A DNA stretch of 64,000 nt from Dryocosmus kuriphilus. Its lineage: Eukaryota > Arthropoda > Insecta > Hymenoptera > Cynipidae. The notes under the pieces are model-generated. The model searched no databases. It was not told the DNA's origin and saw nothing but the letters and a program-made list of their open reading frames with translations. The stretch lies in contig CM076189.1 in assembly GCA_038277395.1 (NCBI GenBank), positions 238,702,653-238,766,652 on the forward strand, in the 5' to 3' direction. Each line of letters begins with the position of its first letter. Within the stretch, counting starts at the first letter, position 1. Made by a program: the position numbers and the translations under genes. Below are positions 1 through 11,087 of this stretch, piece after piece.

Positions 1-800
1 TCTTTAAATTTCATAACATATTTCACGAATAACTCAAAAACTGCGCGTCTGCTCAAAAAAATGATAGAGAGCAAATTTGTAGATACTTTAGAGATGAATA
101 ACTTTGTTTCTTATAATTTTTTCTTATCTTGCATAGTTTGGCGGGAAATTTGAAAATTTTTATTTTTAATAAGGTTTTATCGATTAAAACAAAAACCGTG
201 CATTTTATCAAAAAATGGTTTAAAACAAAACTTGTAGATCTTCTTTAGTCGAACAACTTTGTTTTTTATCATTTTTTTTGTATCTTGAATATTTTTGAGG
301 GAAACCCGAGTTTTAAAATTTTAATAGCGTTTTATTGATTTAAACAAAAACCGTTCATTTTATCAAAAAATGGTTAAGACAAAATTTGTAGATTTTTTTG
401 AGATGAACAATTTTTTACTTTCCTACATTTTTTTTGTATCTCTCATAGTTTAGCCGGAAAATGGATTTTTTGATTTTGTGAAAACCATTTTTGATGGATA
501 AAACCATAATCGTTGGTCAAAAACCGCTGGTTAACGAACTCGTCCTTTCTTTTTACCCCTTAAAGAAGTGTACCAAAGCGCAATCCACCTGATTAGTCCT
601 TCGAAAGTTATCGTGGGAACAGACTACGACAACGACGACGACGACGACGACAACAGACAGACAGACACCGTCGTAAAAACCATTTTTTCGGATTCAGGCG
701 GTCTCAAAACGTGGAGATTTCATGAAATCCGCGAAAGTCAAATTGTACATAAATCTAATACTTTCTCTGATGAGAATGTAAAAATTAAATATAAGATATG
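1..800 (+). repeat. Family A AT-rich interspersed repeat, 3' part
   Basis: The stretch is built of degenerate tandem units of about 130-150 bp. Each carries a run like 'aaaaaccgtgcattttatc', then 'tttgtagat', a 'gaacaa' block and a 'tgtatct' block. It ends with a GAC-rich and CAGACAGA stretch (about 620-670), then 'cggattcagg', and finishes at 'gatgagaatgt' (770-780). The same series recurs at 27470-28012, 44403-45607 and 55165-56420. The 5' end lies outside the window. The predicted open frame at 568-807 is only the acidic translation of a GAC repeat and is not a gene. Confidence 0.7.
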
Positions 801-808
801 TTTTTAAA

Positions 809-1469
809 CAATTACCTGCAATATTTTGAAGTAACACATGTAGAATATTGTTATTTTCTCGGAGTAAAACATGTAAAACAATGAGTCAATTTAGTAGGTC
901 AAAAAAACTTATAAAATCGTGAAGACAACTGTTCAGAAGCTCCAAAAATAAGGGGGCTTCAACCGAAAGCACTAAATTTTTAACAGTATTCAGGTTTTTA
1001 TAACAGTCATCTATGGTAACAGTTTAGGACGTAGGAGAAACGAGGAATGACAATTAGAATTTCCTAAAAGCGAATTTACAAACATCGACAACCTTAAGAT
1101 ATGTAACTAAGAAAACTGCAATTGTACTTTCCTCAATTGTACTTTTCTCAATTACATACCTTAAGGTCGTCGATGTTTGTAAATTCGCTTTTAGGAAATT
1201 CTAATTGTCATTCCTCGTTTGTCCTATACGTCCTAAACTGTTACCACAGATGACTGTAAAAAAACCTGAATACTGTTGAAAATGTAGTGATTTGGATTTA
1301 AGTCCCCTTATTTTTGGGGCTTATAAAAAGTTGTCTTCACGATTTTATAAGTTTTTTTTTTGACACTAGAGTTTTTTTGACCTATTAAATTGACTCATTG
1401 TTTTACATGTTTTACTGCGAGAAAATAACTCATTTTTACATGTTCTCTTCGAAATATTGCAGGTAATTG
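809..1469. repeat. 661-bp fold-back (long inverted repeat) element
   Basis: Two arms of roughly 300 bp are reverse complements with scattered mismatches. The left arm begins 'caattacctgcaatatttt' and the right arm ends 'gaaatattgcaggtaattg'. The centre near 1110-1140 is a short spacer containing 'caattgtac' repeats. There is no coding potential. Flanks are T/A-rich ('tttttaaa' left, 'tctaaaaa' right), so a target duplication cannot be read with certainty. A second copy, at 56447-57106, comes from the segmental duplication. Confidence 0.75.
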
Positions 1470-2812
1470 TCTAAAAAAATTTTTTATATTTAATTTTTTT
1501 CTTTAGATTTGTACAATTATATACATACTAACTGCATATCGCTACCTGGGTTTCGGATACACTAGGTTTAGTCTCCTTATGCCTATTCTCCATGGGATTT
1601 CCAATCCAGTGTATTCGCCGTAGTCACCAAGAACACTAGAATTCGCAGCGCCGTGCATGCGATTGAGGCAAAATCTCAAGGCACGTAGCGCCTCCCACCA
1701 TTCGCTCGTCTTTTCTATCCTACGACCGACCGACACTAGAGTCCTTGGCTACAATGTATTTATAGATATACACGCACGGCAGAAGCTGCGCTGGCAGGAT
1801 GTGCGCAAGAACTCAACGCGTTTTAGAATGCGCGGCGCAACTGCCTAATCTGCCATTACGTTTTGCCACCCCCTCCCCTCCAACGCGTTCAACGTCCAGA
1901 ATTCTAGTGTTCTTGGTATTCGCAATGTGTCGACGGTTGGTGGCAGTTGGAGTGGTGGGGATAGGCGAACTATCGAAGCGCTGTGGCGATTTAATGTAAT
2001 CTAACTGAGGTCCGGCGAAAGTGCCGGTGGTAATCGCGTTACCTAAATTTTTCTGCATAAGAATTAACATGGACTATCCAGCGAAATGAGGGCGCCACGA
2101 GGTAATAATCACATAGCGAATAATGAGATCATTGGATTCGACTGTAGTCGACCACAAGGCATGTCTCCAAGTTCGGTACTGCACGATATTATACTGCACT
2201 CTTATAACAAAGATATTATAAAGATAGATGCGGGACCGATTTAGTTATCCGCGATAAATATAGACGGCGCGTTCGGCGAAAACTTGTGACGATCGCAACT
2301 GCGCGATCATCTTATTTGCGGTGCGCGACTGAACTAACACGTTCAAAAAGGGCAGAATAAATCTCATTTCTATGTTTAGAGAGACTTTAGTTATTAAAGT
2401 AGAAAAGTAATAGAAATTAATTATGGATACGACAAGATCTGGTGAAGGTCTTTTAATTTATCAATTTCACGGTAATTGAGATTTTAAAAAGGAAACTATA
2501 AAGGCTCTTACTTCAATAAATTTATGAGTTTACTTGACAACCAAATTAAATAGCCAGACCTACCCCGTGTCCATAAATATAACTAGGTTTAAGATTTTAT
2601 ATTTCAGAATGACAGTTTGTAAAGAAACCTCGAGGAAATGCCTCTCAAAAACTAATATAGTGCATACATTATATGAAAACTTCTAAGAATATAGTTAGGA
2701 TAGACCGTGAGAATCGTTCTGGAGAGTAATAAAAATACAATTTTATATTTTTATTGATTAAAGGAAACAAATTCCGAGAGCGGATTCTGCGATTTCCAGT
2801 ACTTAAAGATTT
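1470..2812. other. Duplicated non-coding stretch, no gene seen
   Basis: Mixed-composition DNA repeated at about 57107-58444. Short open frames here (for example 1542-1736 and 1813-2070) overlap each other on both strands and resemble nothing. The one structure seen is a 19-bp inverted repeat, 'caccaagaacactagaatt' at 1625 against its complement ending at 1917. It could be the ends of a 290-bp insertion or part of a larger LTR. No RNA gene was recognised. Confidence 0.4.
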
Positions 2813-3108
2813 TGTAAACAGAGCATGGACGGACCCTTAGTCGAGGGGTGCGCAGCTCATGTAATTTGATATCTATGGGTGGCTGAACGCGCTTTTGGCC
2901 GGCTATGAGAACGCACGTGGGCCCGGCACCTACGATTGGTTGTTTGGGGGCTGCCCTCACAGTTTTTGGGGAAACTCTAGCCAATCAAGCGTAAGAAAAA
3001 CGTCTTAAGACAAAAATGACTAAGTGGGGACTTGCAAGAGAGGCTCGAAGATCCCTCTCTAGTCACTCAAAAACGGCATATTTCGTTTGTCTACAACTCG
3101 AGAAGTTC

Positions 3109-3154
<46 letters not shown>

Positions 3155-3329
3155 AGCTCGTCACTAAAACTCTCACTAAACAGCATTTTTCTATCTTTTA
3201 TTTATTCCTAATAATTCCCGAAACTTAACTTTATAAGTCGACCGCGGACGTAAATATTTTAAGCGGCCCGCGTGATACAAAGTGTGTTAAAAGAACTTAA
3301 CTCAGGCGGCCCAGAGCGGAGTCGTTACA
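2813..3329 (+). repeat. Probable 5' LTR of the gypsy element (right end firmer than left)
   Basis: The right limit is inferred from the primer-binding-like site at 3335: the sequence just before it ends 'gtcgttaca' (CA terminus) followed by 'atttc'. A left limit at 2813 is proposed only because 'tgtaa' there mirrors the terminal 'ttaca'; another 'tgtaa' lies near 2619. No 3' LTR is visible in the window, because the far end of the element is lost at the mariner junction, so the LTR cannot be confirmed by self-comparison. The stretch contains a (TC)n tract. Confidence 0.35.
3110..3153. repeat. (TC)n microsatellite
   Basis: Pure TC dinucleotide run of 44 bp inside the LTR-like region. In the duplicated copy the run is 70 bp (58742-58811), one of the few differences between copies. 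Confidence 0.95.
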
Positions 3330-3334
3330 ATTTC

Positions 3335-3354
3335 TGGTGACAGCGCGGTGGGAT
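3335..3354 (+). other. Candidate primer-binding site of gypsy copy 1
   Basis: 'tggtgacagcgcggtgggat' begins with TGG, as expected for pairing with a tRNA 3' CCA end. It resembles the complement of a leucine-type tRNA 3' end with a two-base insertion; that assignment is from memory and tentative. Its position directly after a CA-ended LTR-like stretch and upstream of gag fits Ty3/gypsy organisation. Confidence 0.5.
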
Positions 3355-3505
3355 CTCGTTTAAAATACCGGTCGGAAATCGGGAACAATAAAAAACTGTG
3401 AAAACAATTGGTAACTAGTCGGACATCGGTGTTAAATAAAGTGCATTGATTAAATACTTTCGGAATGGTGCATAAAAACAATATATTCATATATTTAAAT
3501 AAGCA

Positions 3506-3552
<47 letters not shown>

Positions 3553-4494
3553 AATCAATATAAACAGAGTCGCAAGTTTTCTGGACACATCGAACAAGTC
3601 AGGAAAATGCACCTCAAGGGATGACCGCACTAGACAAATTTTAGAAGAACGACAACGGCAAACAACAGCGAAAACAGCAAAGATAAATGGCAAGGAATCC
3701 ATCAATCTCTTATAAAATCTTTGATGAACATGACGAAAGGAATACCTCCACTGCAGTTTCAGAAGTTCCTCCATCAACAGAATATCATTCAAGAAGGATT
3801 GTCAACATACGCCGAAATTCTTCACTTGGAGATTTAAACAAAGGAATCCTCCGGAATATTAATAATTCCCGCAACTGGAGCAGTGATGATTAGAGGACCA
3901 ATCTTTAATTTAAAGGATCACAAAGCCTTGTGATGCCAACGCTCGGTGCAGTCGTACGTGAAGTGCGATCCAGCGTTGGACCTCTGGGGCTGGACATCAT
4001 GAATTTGGAGAGATCGGCGGCACATCGGCAGCGTATCTTCTTCCTGAGAATCATCCATCTACACCTGTAAGAACAAGAAGAAAAGTGTTAGTGCGGGAGT
4101 GAACAAAAAGGTTTTTTTTTTCGAAAAATTTTAGTGAAGAGTGCATTTTGGACTAATACGAATGCTGGTATGCTGGTATGCTGAGTGGTAAGTCTCTCAG
4201 ATTCAATGGATTTATTCTGCCTGTCTCTCGTCCCGAACGACTATTTATCATTGCTATTTCCCAAATTCACAAGAATAAATATTTAACGTCGTTATTTGTG
4301 TGAAAATAGGTGCGAATTTAGGAAAGTTGCGATTCCTTCTAGGAATTAAGTAAGTGGGAAACTTCTCATTTTTTTCTCCACCTTTCTTTTCCTCTGACAC
4401 CGTGTTGATTACAAAAATCCCCTAAAAAATAGAGGGAGAATCAAATTTATCCTCGAACCAAAATGTAAATTCCCAATGCGATCACATTTACGCT
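3355..4494 (+). other. Gypsy leader between PBS and gag, with (AT)n tract
   Basis: This is leader sequence with no convincing gene. It holds an (AT)n microsatellite at about 3509-3549. The bases up to 3809 are retained in the duplicate at 58970-59478; from 3810 onward they are deleted there. Small frames such as 3687-3893 are not recognisable. Confidence 0.5.
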
Positions 4495-5687
4495 TTGGAT
4501 AACGTCTCATGGCCCCCTGAAAGCTCTAGCCACACTTCCACTCTTACCCCTAGTACTTCTCACATAGGACTAAGCGAAATGACGAACACGACTCAAGGTA
4601 CCTCAAATTCCCCCCTTATACTTTACGCTTTAGGTGAAGATGGAAGTCTCATCCCCTACACTTATAGGGAAGAGCCAATCACAACCCCCCTAGTAAAACT
4701 AACAGAAAGCTCTCAATTGAGCAGTAATCCACCCCGTCCTCCGGAAAATGATACGCAAATCCATCAGAATAGACGGTATCTCAGCATTAAGCTTGCTGCC
4801 GACATGGTACCAATCTTTGACGGTAAGAAATCGTCAATCTTTACTTTTACTCGTGCATTTAAGTCCGCCGAGAATGCAATTCACCCAGGTGACAGACCCT
4901 TCCTTTTGTCCTTGATCAGGAATAAGATCGTTGGAAATGCTGATCTGTAGCTGCAACAGCTTTGAACCCTCTTCCTTGGATTCATTGATTGACATTCTCA
5001 AAACCGCCTTTAGTCTACAAAAGGATCTCAGTCAACTCCAGGCTCAGATGTCAAAGGTGATGCAGGCAGAGGACGAGGACTGCTTTGCAGTATGGGATTC
5101 GAGTCAGCGAATTCCTCAGACGTAGTCTTGATGCAATTAGTGAGGGATTCTCTGACGGGGCTATTGCTGGGAAGAAGCTGGGTGCTACGCAAAACGCCGT
5201 ATCCTGTTTCATTCGTGGCCTGAAGGAAAAAATTGAAGGGCGGATGCAAAATCGACGTGACAATAACTTGCAAGACGCGATAAACTCGGCGGTAACAATA
5301 GAAACAGAAATAGAATGCCTAACCAATTTAAGAATTAAAAGAAAAAACGAATCATATCCCAGAGCCCACCCTTACATTCGTGACAATACCCGTAACCGAA
5401 ATGAGCACCATCGGGTTAATAAAATCGATGGTTCTCGTGATCAAACCGAGGATACCCGAAGGTGTTATAAATGCAATAAAACCGGACACTTCAGACAGGA
5501 TTGTCCTGAATGGGGAAGTAATACTCAACAAAGAAGTGAAAAAAATAAGGTCTTGGGCCGTTGTGGTTTCTGCGGAGGTCTAAATCATTATGAGGAGAAT
5601 TGCTTTGCAAAAAAGGGGTATGTAATTAATAAAGGTTTTAATTTTCACAATGGACCTCCAAGAGGAGTGAAGGAAAAGGCAGGGTAA
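4495..5687 (+). pseudogene. gag: Ty3/gypsy gag (nucleocapsid) pseudogene
   Basis: Gag would form the cytoplasmic virus-like particle of the retrotransposon and bind its RNA. The reading is broken into three frames (4495-4950, 4931-5125, 5085-5687), so at least two frameshifts are present and no clear ATG opens the first. The C-terminal piece carries two zinc knuckles: 'CYKCNKTGHFRQDC' (CCHC) near 5464-5505 and 'CGFCGGLNHYEENC' near 5569-5610. Upstream is a Ser/Thr/Pro-rich N-terminus and a region typical of insect gypsy Gag ('MVPIFDGKKSSIFTFTRAF'). The gene is absent from copy 2, where it lies in the deletion. The family assignment rests on the knuckles and on the pol that follows. Confidence 0.8.
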
Positions 5688-5759
5688 GGTTGTTCTCCAA
5701 AACAGGGACCTTCAACGTCCAAACGTTAGGTCCTCTGCTCCTTCGAACTCTCAGAAGTA

Positions 5760-7413
5760 ACAAAGAACCCAGTTATAACCTCAAATGACAATCTCTTCCA
5801 GAATAGGAGTGCCCAGTTTCTTGTAGACACCGATTCAGATTTTAATTTAATTAAGTAAAGATCTATTAAAGGAAACATGTTGATAAACAAAAATAAAATT
5901 TTTAACTTAATAAGAATAGGGAAGAGAGTTACAAAAACCTCGGCGGAAATTGAAATACCAACAAGGGGAGAGCCTATCAAGTTTCAGTTAGTTCCTGAAG
6001 GATTTAAAATTCGGCAGCATGGAATTTTAGGGGTACAATTCTTGAAATCTCAGGAAGCTACTTTAAGATTTAAACGAAATTCTAGTGGAGAACGGATTGT
6101 TGGTGGAATAAGCATCCCTTTTGAATCTAACACCACAATTAGACTACCAGCTCGCCAAAAAACTCTAGTTACTCTTTCTGTGAAAGGAAATATTATCGAA
6201 ACAGGATATATGTCAAGAATCCGAGCCGGATCTGGTATATTCTTTGGGGAAGCTTTGGTAACTCCACAAGATGGATGTATTAGAGTCTTTGCAATAAATA
6301 CCACCTCCGAAAATACTGAGATAACTTTGCCTCCTATTAACCTGGAAGAGTTTGACATTATAAAAAATGAAAAGAATAGCTCAAATAAAGAAGCCCCTCT
6401 TTCGGAAAAGCAGGTAGCTCATGCGAAGAGAATGTGTGATATTGCTCGACATTTAAACCTAACCAATTTAAACAACGAAGAAACAGGTAGTCTAATGCAG
6501 AAAATAAATAAATTCCCATACCAATTTCATTTACCAACAGATAAGCTCGCAAGCACTAATGCAACTACTCACAAAATTAATACCACTGATGAAAAGGTTA
6601 TAAATGTCAAGCAGTATCTCCACACTCAATTTGATAATGACGAAGTCCGACAACATGTAAAAGAACTATTAGCTAATGATATTATAACAACCTCAAATTC
6701 TCCCTATAATTCCCCCATATTGATAGTCCCGAAAAAGCCCGACTCCCAAGGAAATATCAAAACGAGAATGGTCATTGACTATAGAGCACTAAATGAGAAG
6801 ACTATTGGCGACGACTATCCATTACCAAATATATGTGATATATTAGATCAACTGGGCGGCGCTAAGTACTTCTCAACTCTAGATCTGGCTGCCGGATTCC
6901 ATCAAATTCCAATGGATCCTGAATCTCAGCCAAAGACTGCTTTCTCGAGTTCTTTTGGACACCATGAATATAAAAAGATGCCACTTGGTTTAAAGACTGC
7001 CCCCTCCACTTTCCAAAGACTCATGGATCAAGTTTTATCTGGTCTGCAAGGTCAAGAGCTTTTTATATATATGGAAGACATCGTCATATATGCAAGCTCT
7101 TTGGAAGAACACTACGAAAAATTGAAAAGGCTTCTAGGTAGACTTCAGACTGCTGGGCTCACACTTCAAGCGGATAAGTGCTATTTAAAAAAAAAAAGAA
7201 ATCACCTATCTAGGTCACGTGATTACGCAAGAAGGTGTGAAACCCGATCCGAGAAAGATCGAAGCAGTCAAGAAATTCCCTGTCCCTAAAACCAGAAAAA
7301 ACATTAAGCAGTTCCCTGGGCTTATCGGCTACTATGGGCGATTTATACTCGATTTTGCTAAGTTGGCTAAACCCCTCACTCATATCACCAATCTTGGCGT
7401 CAAATTTCATTGA
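5760..7413 (+). pseudogene. pol: Gypsy pol: protease and reverse transcriptase, inactivated
   Basis: The protease active-site triad reads 'LVDTDSDFNLI' (5820-5852), with DTD instead of DTG, and is followed by an in-frame TAA at 5856. A long frame then runs 5877-7289 and a second 7219-7413. RT motifs are clear: 'NSPYNSPILIVPKK', 'RMVIDYRALNEKT', 'STLDLAAGFHQIPM' and 'GLKTAPSTFQRLMD'. The catalytic box reads 'IYMEDIVIYA' (about 7063-7092), i.e. YMED rather than Y-x-DD. A frameshift lies in the A-run near 7190, just before 'ITQEGVKPDP'. The order and motifs are Ty3/gypsy of the 17.6/297/412 kind (established family knowledge). Expected role: reverse transcription of the element RNA in particles. 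It cannot be functional as read. Confidence 0.88.
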
Positions 7414-7836
7414 GGTGAACCTCAGCAAATTGCTTTTGAAAGTTTACGGGATCTCATCATAATTGATCCCATACTCCAATATCCTGACTTTAGCAAGCCC
7501 TTCTTCGTGACAACGGATTCATCGAATTATGCTATTGGGGCTGTGTTAAGTCAAGGAAAGGTTGGAGAAGATCTTCCGATAGCTTATGCTTCTAGGACCT
7601 TAAACGACGCCGAGACGCGTTATGCATCCATCTAAAAAGAGCTTCTAGCCATTTTGATCGGAGTAGAAACATTTAGACCCTACCTTTACGGTCGAAAATT
7701 TACACTGGTTACAGACCATAGGCCTTTAATTTGGCTCCATAATGTAAAACTCCCTGGATCTAAACTACTAAGGTGGGGTTTGCGATTAAAGGAATATGAT
7801 TATACAATAGTGTACAAATCAGGGAGAGTAAATAAA
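7414..7836 (+). pseudogene. pol: Gypsy pol: RNase H domain, interrupted
   Basis: In the same reading as RT, 'VTTDSSNYAIGAVLSQ' supplies the first catalytic Asp and 'LVTDHRPLIWL' a later one. The usual glutamate-containing stretch reads 'YASI*KELLAIL': a TAA at about 7633-7635 replaces the expected acidic codon. The open piece at 7654-7860 covers the C-terminal half up to 'YKSGRVN'. A small inverted-repeat element then cuts the frame at 7837. This domain would degrade the RNA strand during reverse transcription. Confidence 0.8.
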
Positions 7837-8076
7837 GGGTGGATATTCAAAGTCGTATAACCGCCATTTCAAATTTCTTACGGGAGAGCGGTAAAACGCT
7901 CGCACTTTTTAAAATTATAATAACGAAATGAAATTATTGAAAAATTCTCACAATAAAACTATTGCGAATTTTGACTTGCCCTTGTCACTGAAATGACGGC
8001 ATCAGCTTAGGGTTTCGAAAAAAAATTTTTTTTAATTTTGAAAAATTGGCGGTTATACGACTTTGAATATCCACCC
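7837..8076. mobile_element. 240-bp MITE inserted in gypsy pol
   Basis: Terminal inverted repeats are essentially perfect over 29 bp: 'gggtggatattcaaagtcg...' at the left and '...cgactttgaatatccaccc' at the right end. The inside is AT-rich and non-coding. It splits the RNase H C-terminus: 'GRVNK' lies to the left and 'SNANADALSIN' to the right. The target duplication is not clear. The identical insertion is present in copy 2 (60596-60835), so it predates the segmental duplication. Superfamily not assigned. Confidence 0.85.
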
Positions 8077-10097
8077 TTCAAATGCCAACGCTGATGCGCT
8101 GTCCATAAATCCCGTCATTAAAGATGGCATAAAAGAGGTAGGAAGTGCTACTACAGGGACGCAAGATCAGACAATTCTTGATAAAATAGAAATAAATTCA
8201 AACGACCCAACTACAGACGTTACGTTTAGTCCCAGAGATCAGGAGCAAATACTTGCTATTGACAGCACTGTATGGGCTTCAGATTTCGCCATTGATTCTG
8301 AATTATAGGATGACGATTTTAATTCAAATAATAATCAGTTGATTAATGAAGCTTTTAGTTACCCTCTTTTAAAATTGATTACAATAACAAAGACTTGACG
8401 AATGAAAAAATAAGAGGACGAAGTTTCTCCACCCTGGTTACAGGTACTGCCAATAGAGATATCCGCTGGCCACGCAGAGAGGGAACGAAATCAAGAGGAC
8501 TCTGAAAGTGATGGATATGAAACGGCGGAAGAAGATAATGCATGGGTTCAGGATGAATGGGAACCAGGAAATGATAGGGACCTCGTTGGTAGTCTAGTGA
8601 CGGCAGAGGATCCTCTGCCACTTGGCTATGGAGGAAAGGCACTTCTATCCCGGAAGAAAAATCTTGCAAGTGGTGATTCACAGAAATGTGAACCAGGATT
8701 TGAATGGTTGAGTAACGAATCAGGAAAAGTTAGAGACCCCAAAGGGCGGCTGACGGTAGATGCTCATCTACCACCCATTACCCAGGGGATGAGGGACGAA
8801 GTGCTGGAGATAAAAAGAAAAGATATCATTGAGAGTTGTGATTACTTGACCGAATTCAAAAAAAGGAGATTGATTCAGTCAAGTGGTAGCAATCAGAGTC
8901 CTCATAACTTCGCCCCTGTGTTAGTACTAAATGCCTCGTGTATTAAATATAGAAGAGACCCTTTTCTAACGGAAACACACCACCTGGTTTATTTTATCTC
9001 AGAAGATTGTTGATTCACAGCCGAGGTCAGTCAGTAGAAAATTAGAAAGTGAAGGTTTAGTAAATTTTGAGGCTCTTCTTTCAACCCAGCCCCAAAAGAG
9101 ACATGTAGTTGTTTTTAAAAAAGACGAAAGGTTCATATTCCACTTGGTCGCAAAGTCCACCTCGATGAAAAACCCTCCCTGGAAGTTCTTAAAAATGTCT
9201 GCAAGAACTAAAAATAGCGATGACGGATCTAGGCATTTATTCTTATAACATTTCGAGGAAAGGAAATGGACGCGATATATTACCATGGTTTGGAATCGAA
9301 GACATCCTAAGGGAAACCTTCGTTGGAAGTGAGATAACAATATACATTTGCACTAATGAGTTAATGATTCCGGTCCTCGAAGACCGTCAAAGAATCATCA
9401 GAGAATGTAATTCCTCTGTAACAGGCGGACACTTCGGCGTTACGAAAACCTATAGTCGATTACGAGAGAGATTTTTCTGGGAAGGTTCAGAATTTGATGT
9501 GAAGGATTTTATAAAAACTTATGAGAGTTACCAGAAAACAAAACTAATACGGCAAAAAGGTAACGAGCCTATGAAAATTACCGACACACCCCGTAAGGCG
9601 TTTGATAAGATTCAAATTGATATAGTAGGCCCTTAACCTGTTACTGAATGCGGAAACAGGTATATTCTAACTGTCCAGGATTGTTTGACCAAATATTCGA
9701 ACGCAATACCCCTGAAAAATATGGACTTGAGTCACAATTGCTTGTGCCTTGGTAGAAAATATAATTTGTCGGTTCGGTTTGCCCAGGATAATCCATACTG
9801 ACTGGGGTAGTAATTTCCTCAGCCAGATAATAAAGACCTTCTGCAAAATATTCCAAATTAAGCAGGTTAAGTCCAGGGCGTTTCATCCACAATCCCTCGG
9901 TGCTCTGGAACGAAGCCATCATGTCCTTGTCGAATATTTGCGTCATTACCGCGAGGATCGCAGCTATATAAATGGATGAAATTTTCCATGTTTTCCTATA
10001 ATTCCACAATCCATTCAGCAACCAATTTTACTCCTCACAACCTCGTTTTTGGTGCAGATGCACGAATTCCATCTGAATTTTAAACTGGCGAAGTCTC
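8077..10097 (+). pseudogene. pol: Gypsy pol: spacer and integrase, interrupted by Polinton 1
   Basis: The pieces 8077-8308, 8597-9013, 9220-9636 and 9749-9979 form one decayed reading with several frameshifts and stops. The N-terminal integrase region is seen as 'VTGGHFGVTKTYSRLRERF', but the cysteine pair of the HHCC zinc finger is gone ('YESYQKTK'). The catalytic core follows with 'DKIQIDIVGP' (first Asp), an in-frame TAA after it, 'HTDWGSNF' (second Asp) and 'GALERSHHVLVEYL' (Glu). The reading then passes 'LVFGADARIPSEF' and stops at base 10097, where the 6-bp target site of Polinton 1 begins. The C-terminus continues at 25484. It would have inserted the retrotransposon cDNA. Confidence 0.85.
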
Positions 10098-10103
10098 GAT
10101 CAC
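10098..10103. other. Polinton 1 target-site duplication, left copy
   Basis: 'gatcac' directly precedes the terminal 'agtagtatag' of Polinton 1. The right copy, 25484-25489, reads 'gaccac' (5 of 6 identical). Six-base duplications are the known hallmark of Polinton integration. The same left junction occurs at 62852-62857. Confidence 0.85.
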
Positions 10104-11087
10104 AGTAGTATAGCAGTGTACCTTCTAGTTCACCACGACAAGCTTTGTGCTGCCGCCGACAGATGGCGCCACTACTCCCTCAGTGGTACATGTCCGTGAT
10201 AAGTATCGACAGTCGGTACTACCCTCGGTCGGTAAGGTAGGGTTATGGATGCATTAGAAACATGGCAGTTTGTTACCCTTAGCCGGTAAGGTAGGAATCT
10301 GGGTAAATTATTACCATCAGTCGGTAATGCAGTTAGTTACCGCCAGTCAGTAAGATAGAAATCTGGCACGTGTGAAATAAACTATTTAACGTTATTCGAT
10401 AAGGAAGTGCTCTATTCCAGACTATATACGTCGAGAATTGACGTGGTTCATGTCCGTGCTAAGCTTATTTTAGTACGCAATAGCTAGAGACACGAAATCA
10501 CCACCCTTACCCCTTCTCTCACCCATAAGCAAGTAGAAATGCAGTCAAGGTTATCGTTATGTAATGGAACTTACATCTCTCACCTACGCATACTGTAGGT
10601 GACGTATTATGGGGATTCCCGAGAACTCGACAAGTTTCAACAAGCATCGACAAGTTTCAATATGCAATTTTTCGACATGAAGGTAAAGAGTTAATAAAAT
10701 ACTTACTTGTAAAATTTCTATCCATCGCAGTGTGTGAAATCCATCGTTGTTGTTGTTGTTTGAAGGAACGAAGCGGAAAATGTACAACTTATTCATAAAT
10801 TAAAACTAAGTAAATTAAGTTAATGCAAAGCGGAAAAAAGTGAACAGTATCCCATAGATGTTTCAACGTAGAAATTCAACCCATCGATGTGCTGAAAATC
10901 CATCGTTGAAATTTGTGCAAAGCGGAAAGAAACGCATTTTCTCTTTTATCCATAAATTAAGGTAAAAAACGTCAGACTCACTTTTCTTATCTTTAAACTA
11001 AAATTAAGTAATAAGTACATACAGGCAGTTTATCTGTGAATGTTATAATTTATTATTCACACCAAGCTTCCTCAATACAAAGCTCTT

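Noticed and set aside
568..807. Open frame with an Asp run
   Set aside because: It is the translation of a (GAC)n tract in a repeat; the same block with different indels occurs in other family A copies.
809..1469. piggyBac-type assignment for the fold-back element
   Set aside because: A TTAA lies near the left end but no matching TTAA flanks the right end, and the termini do not match a pattern I can name.
1542..2070. Several 60-85 codon frames on both strands (also 57177-57705)
   Set aside because: Overlapping on both strands with no recognisable motif; their conservation between copies only reflects the recent duplication.
3487..3792. Frame with Ile-Tyr repeats, also at 59159-59461 and 58966-59223
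   Set aside because: Generated by the (AT)n microsatellite.
8379..9340. Minus-strand frames across gypsy pol (for example 8379-8681, 8999-9340)
   Set aside because: Shadows of the plus-strand integrase/spacer reading.
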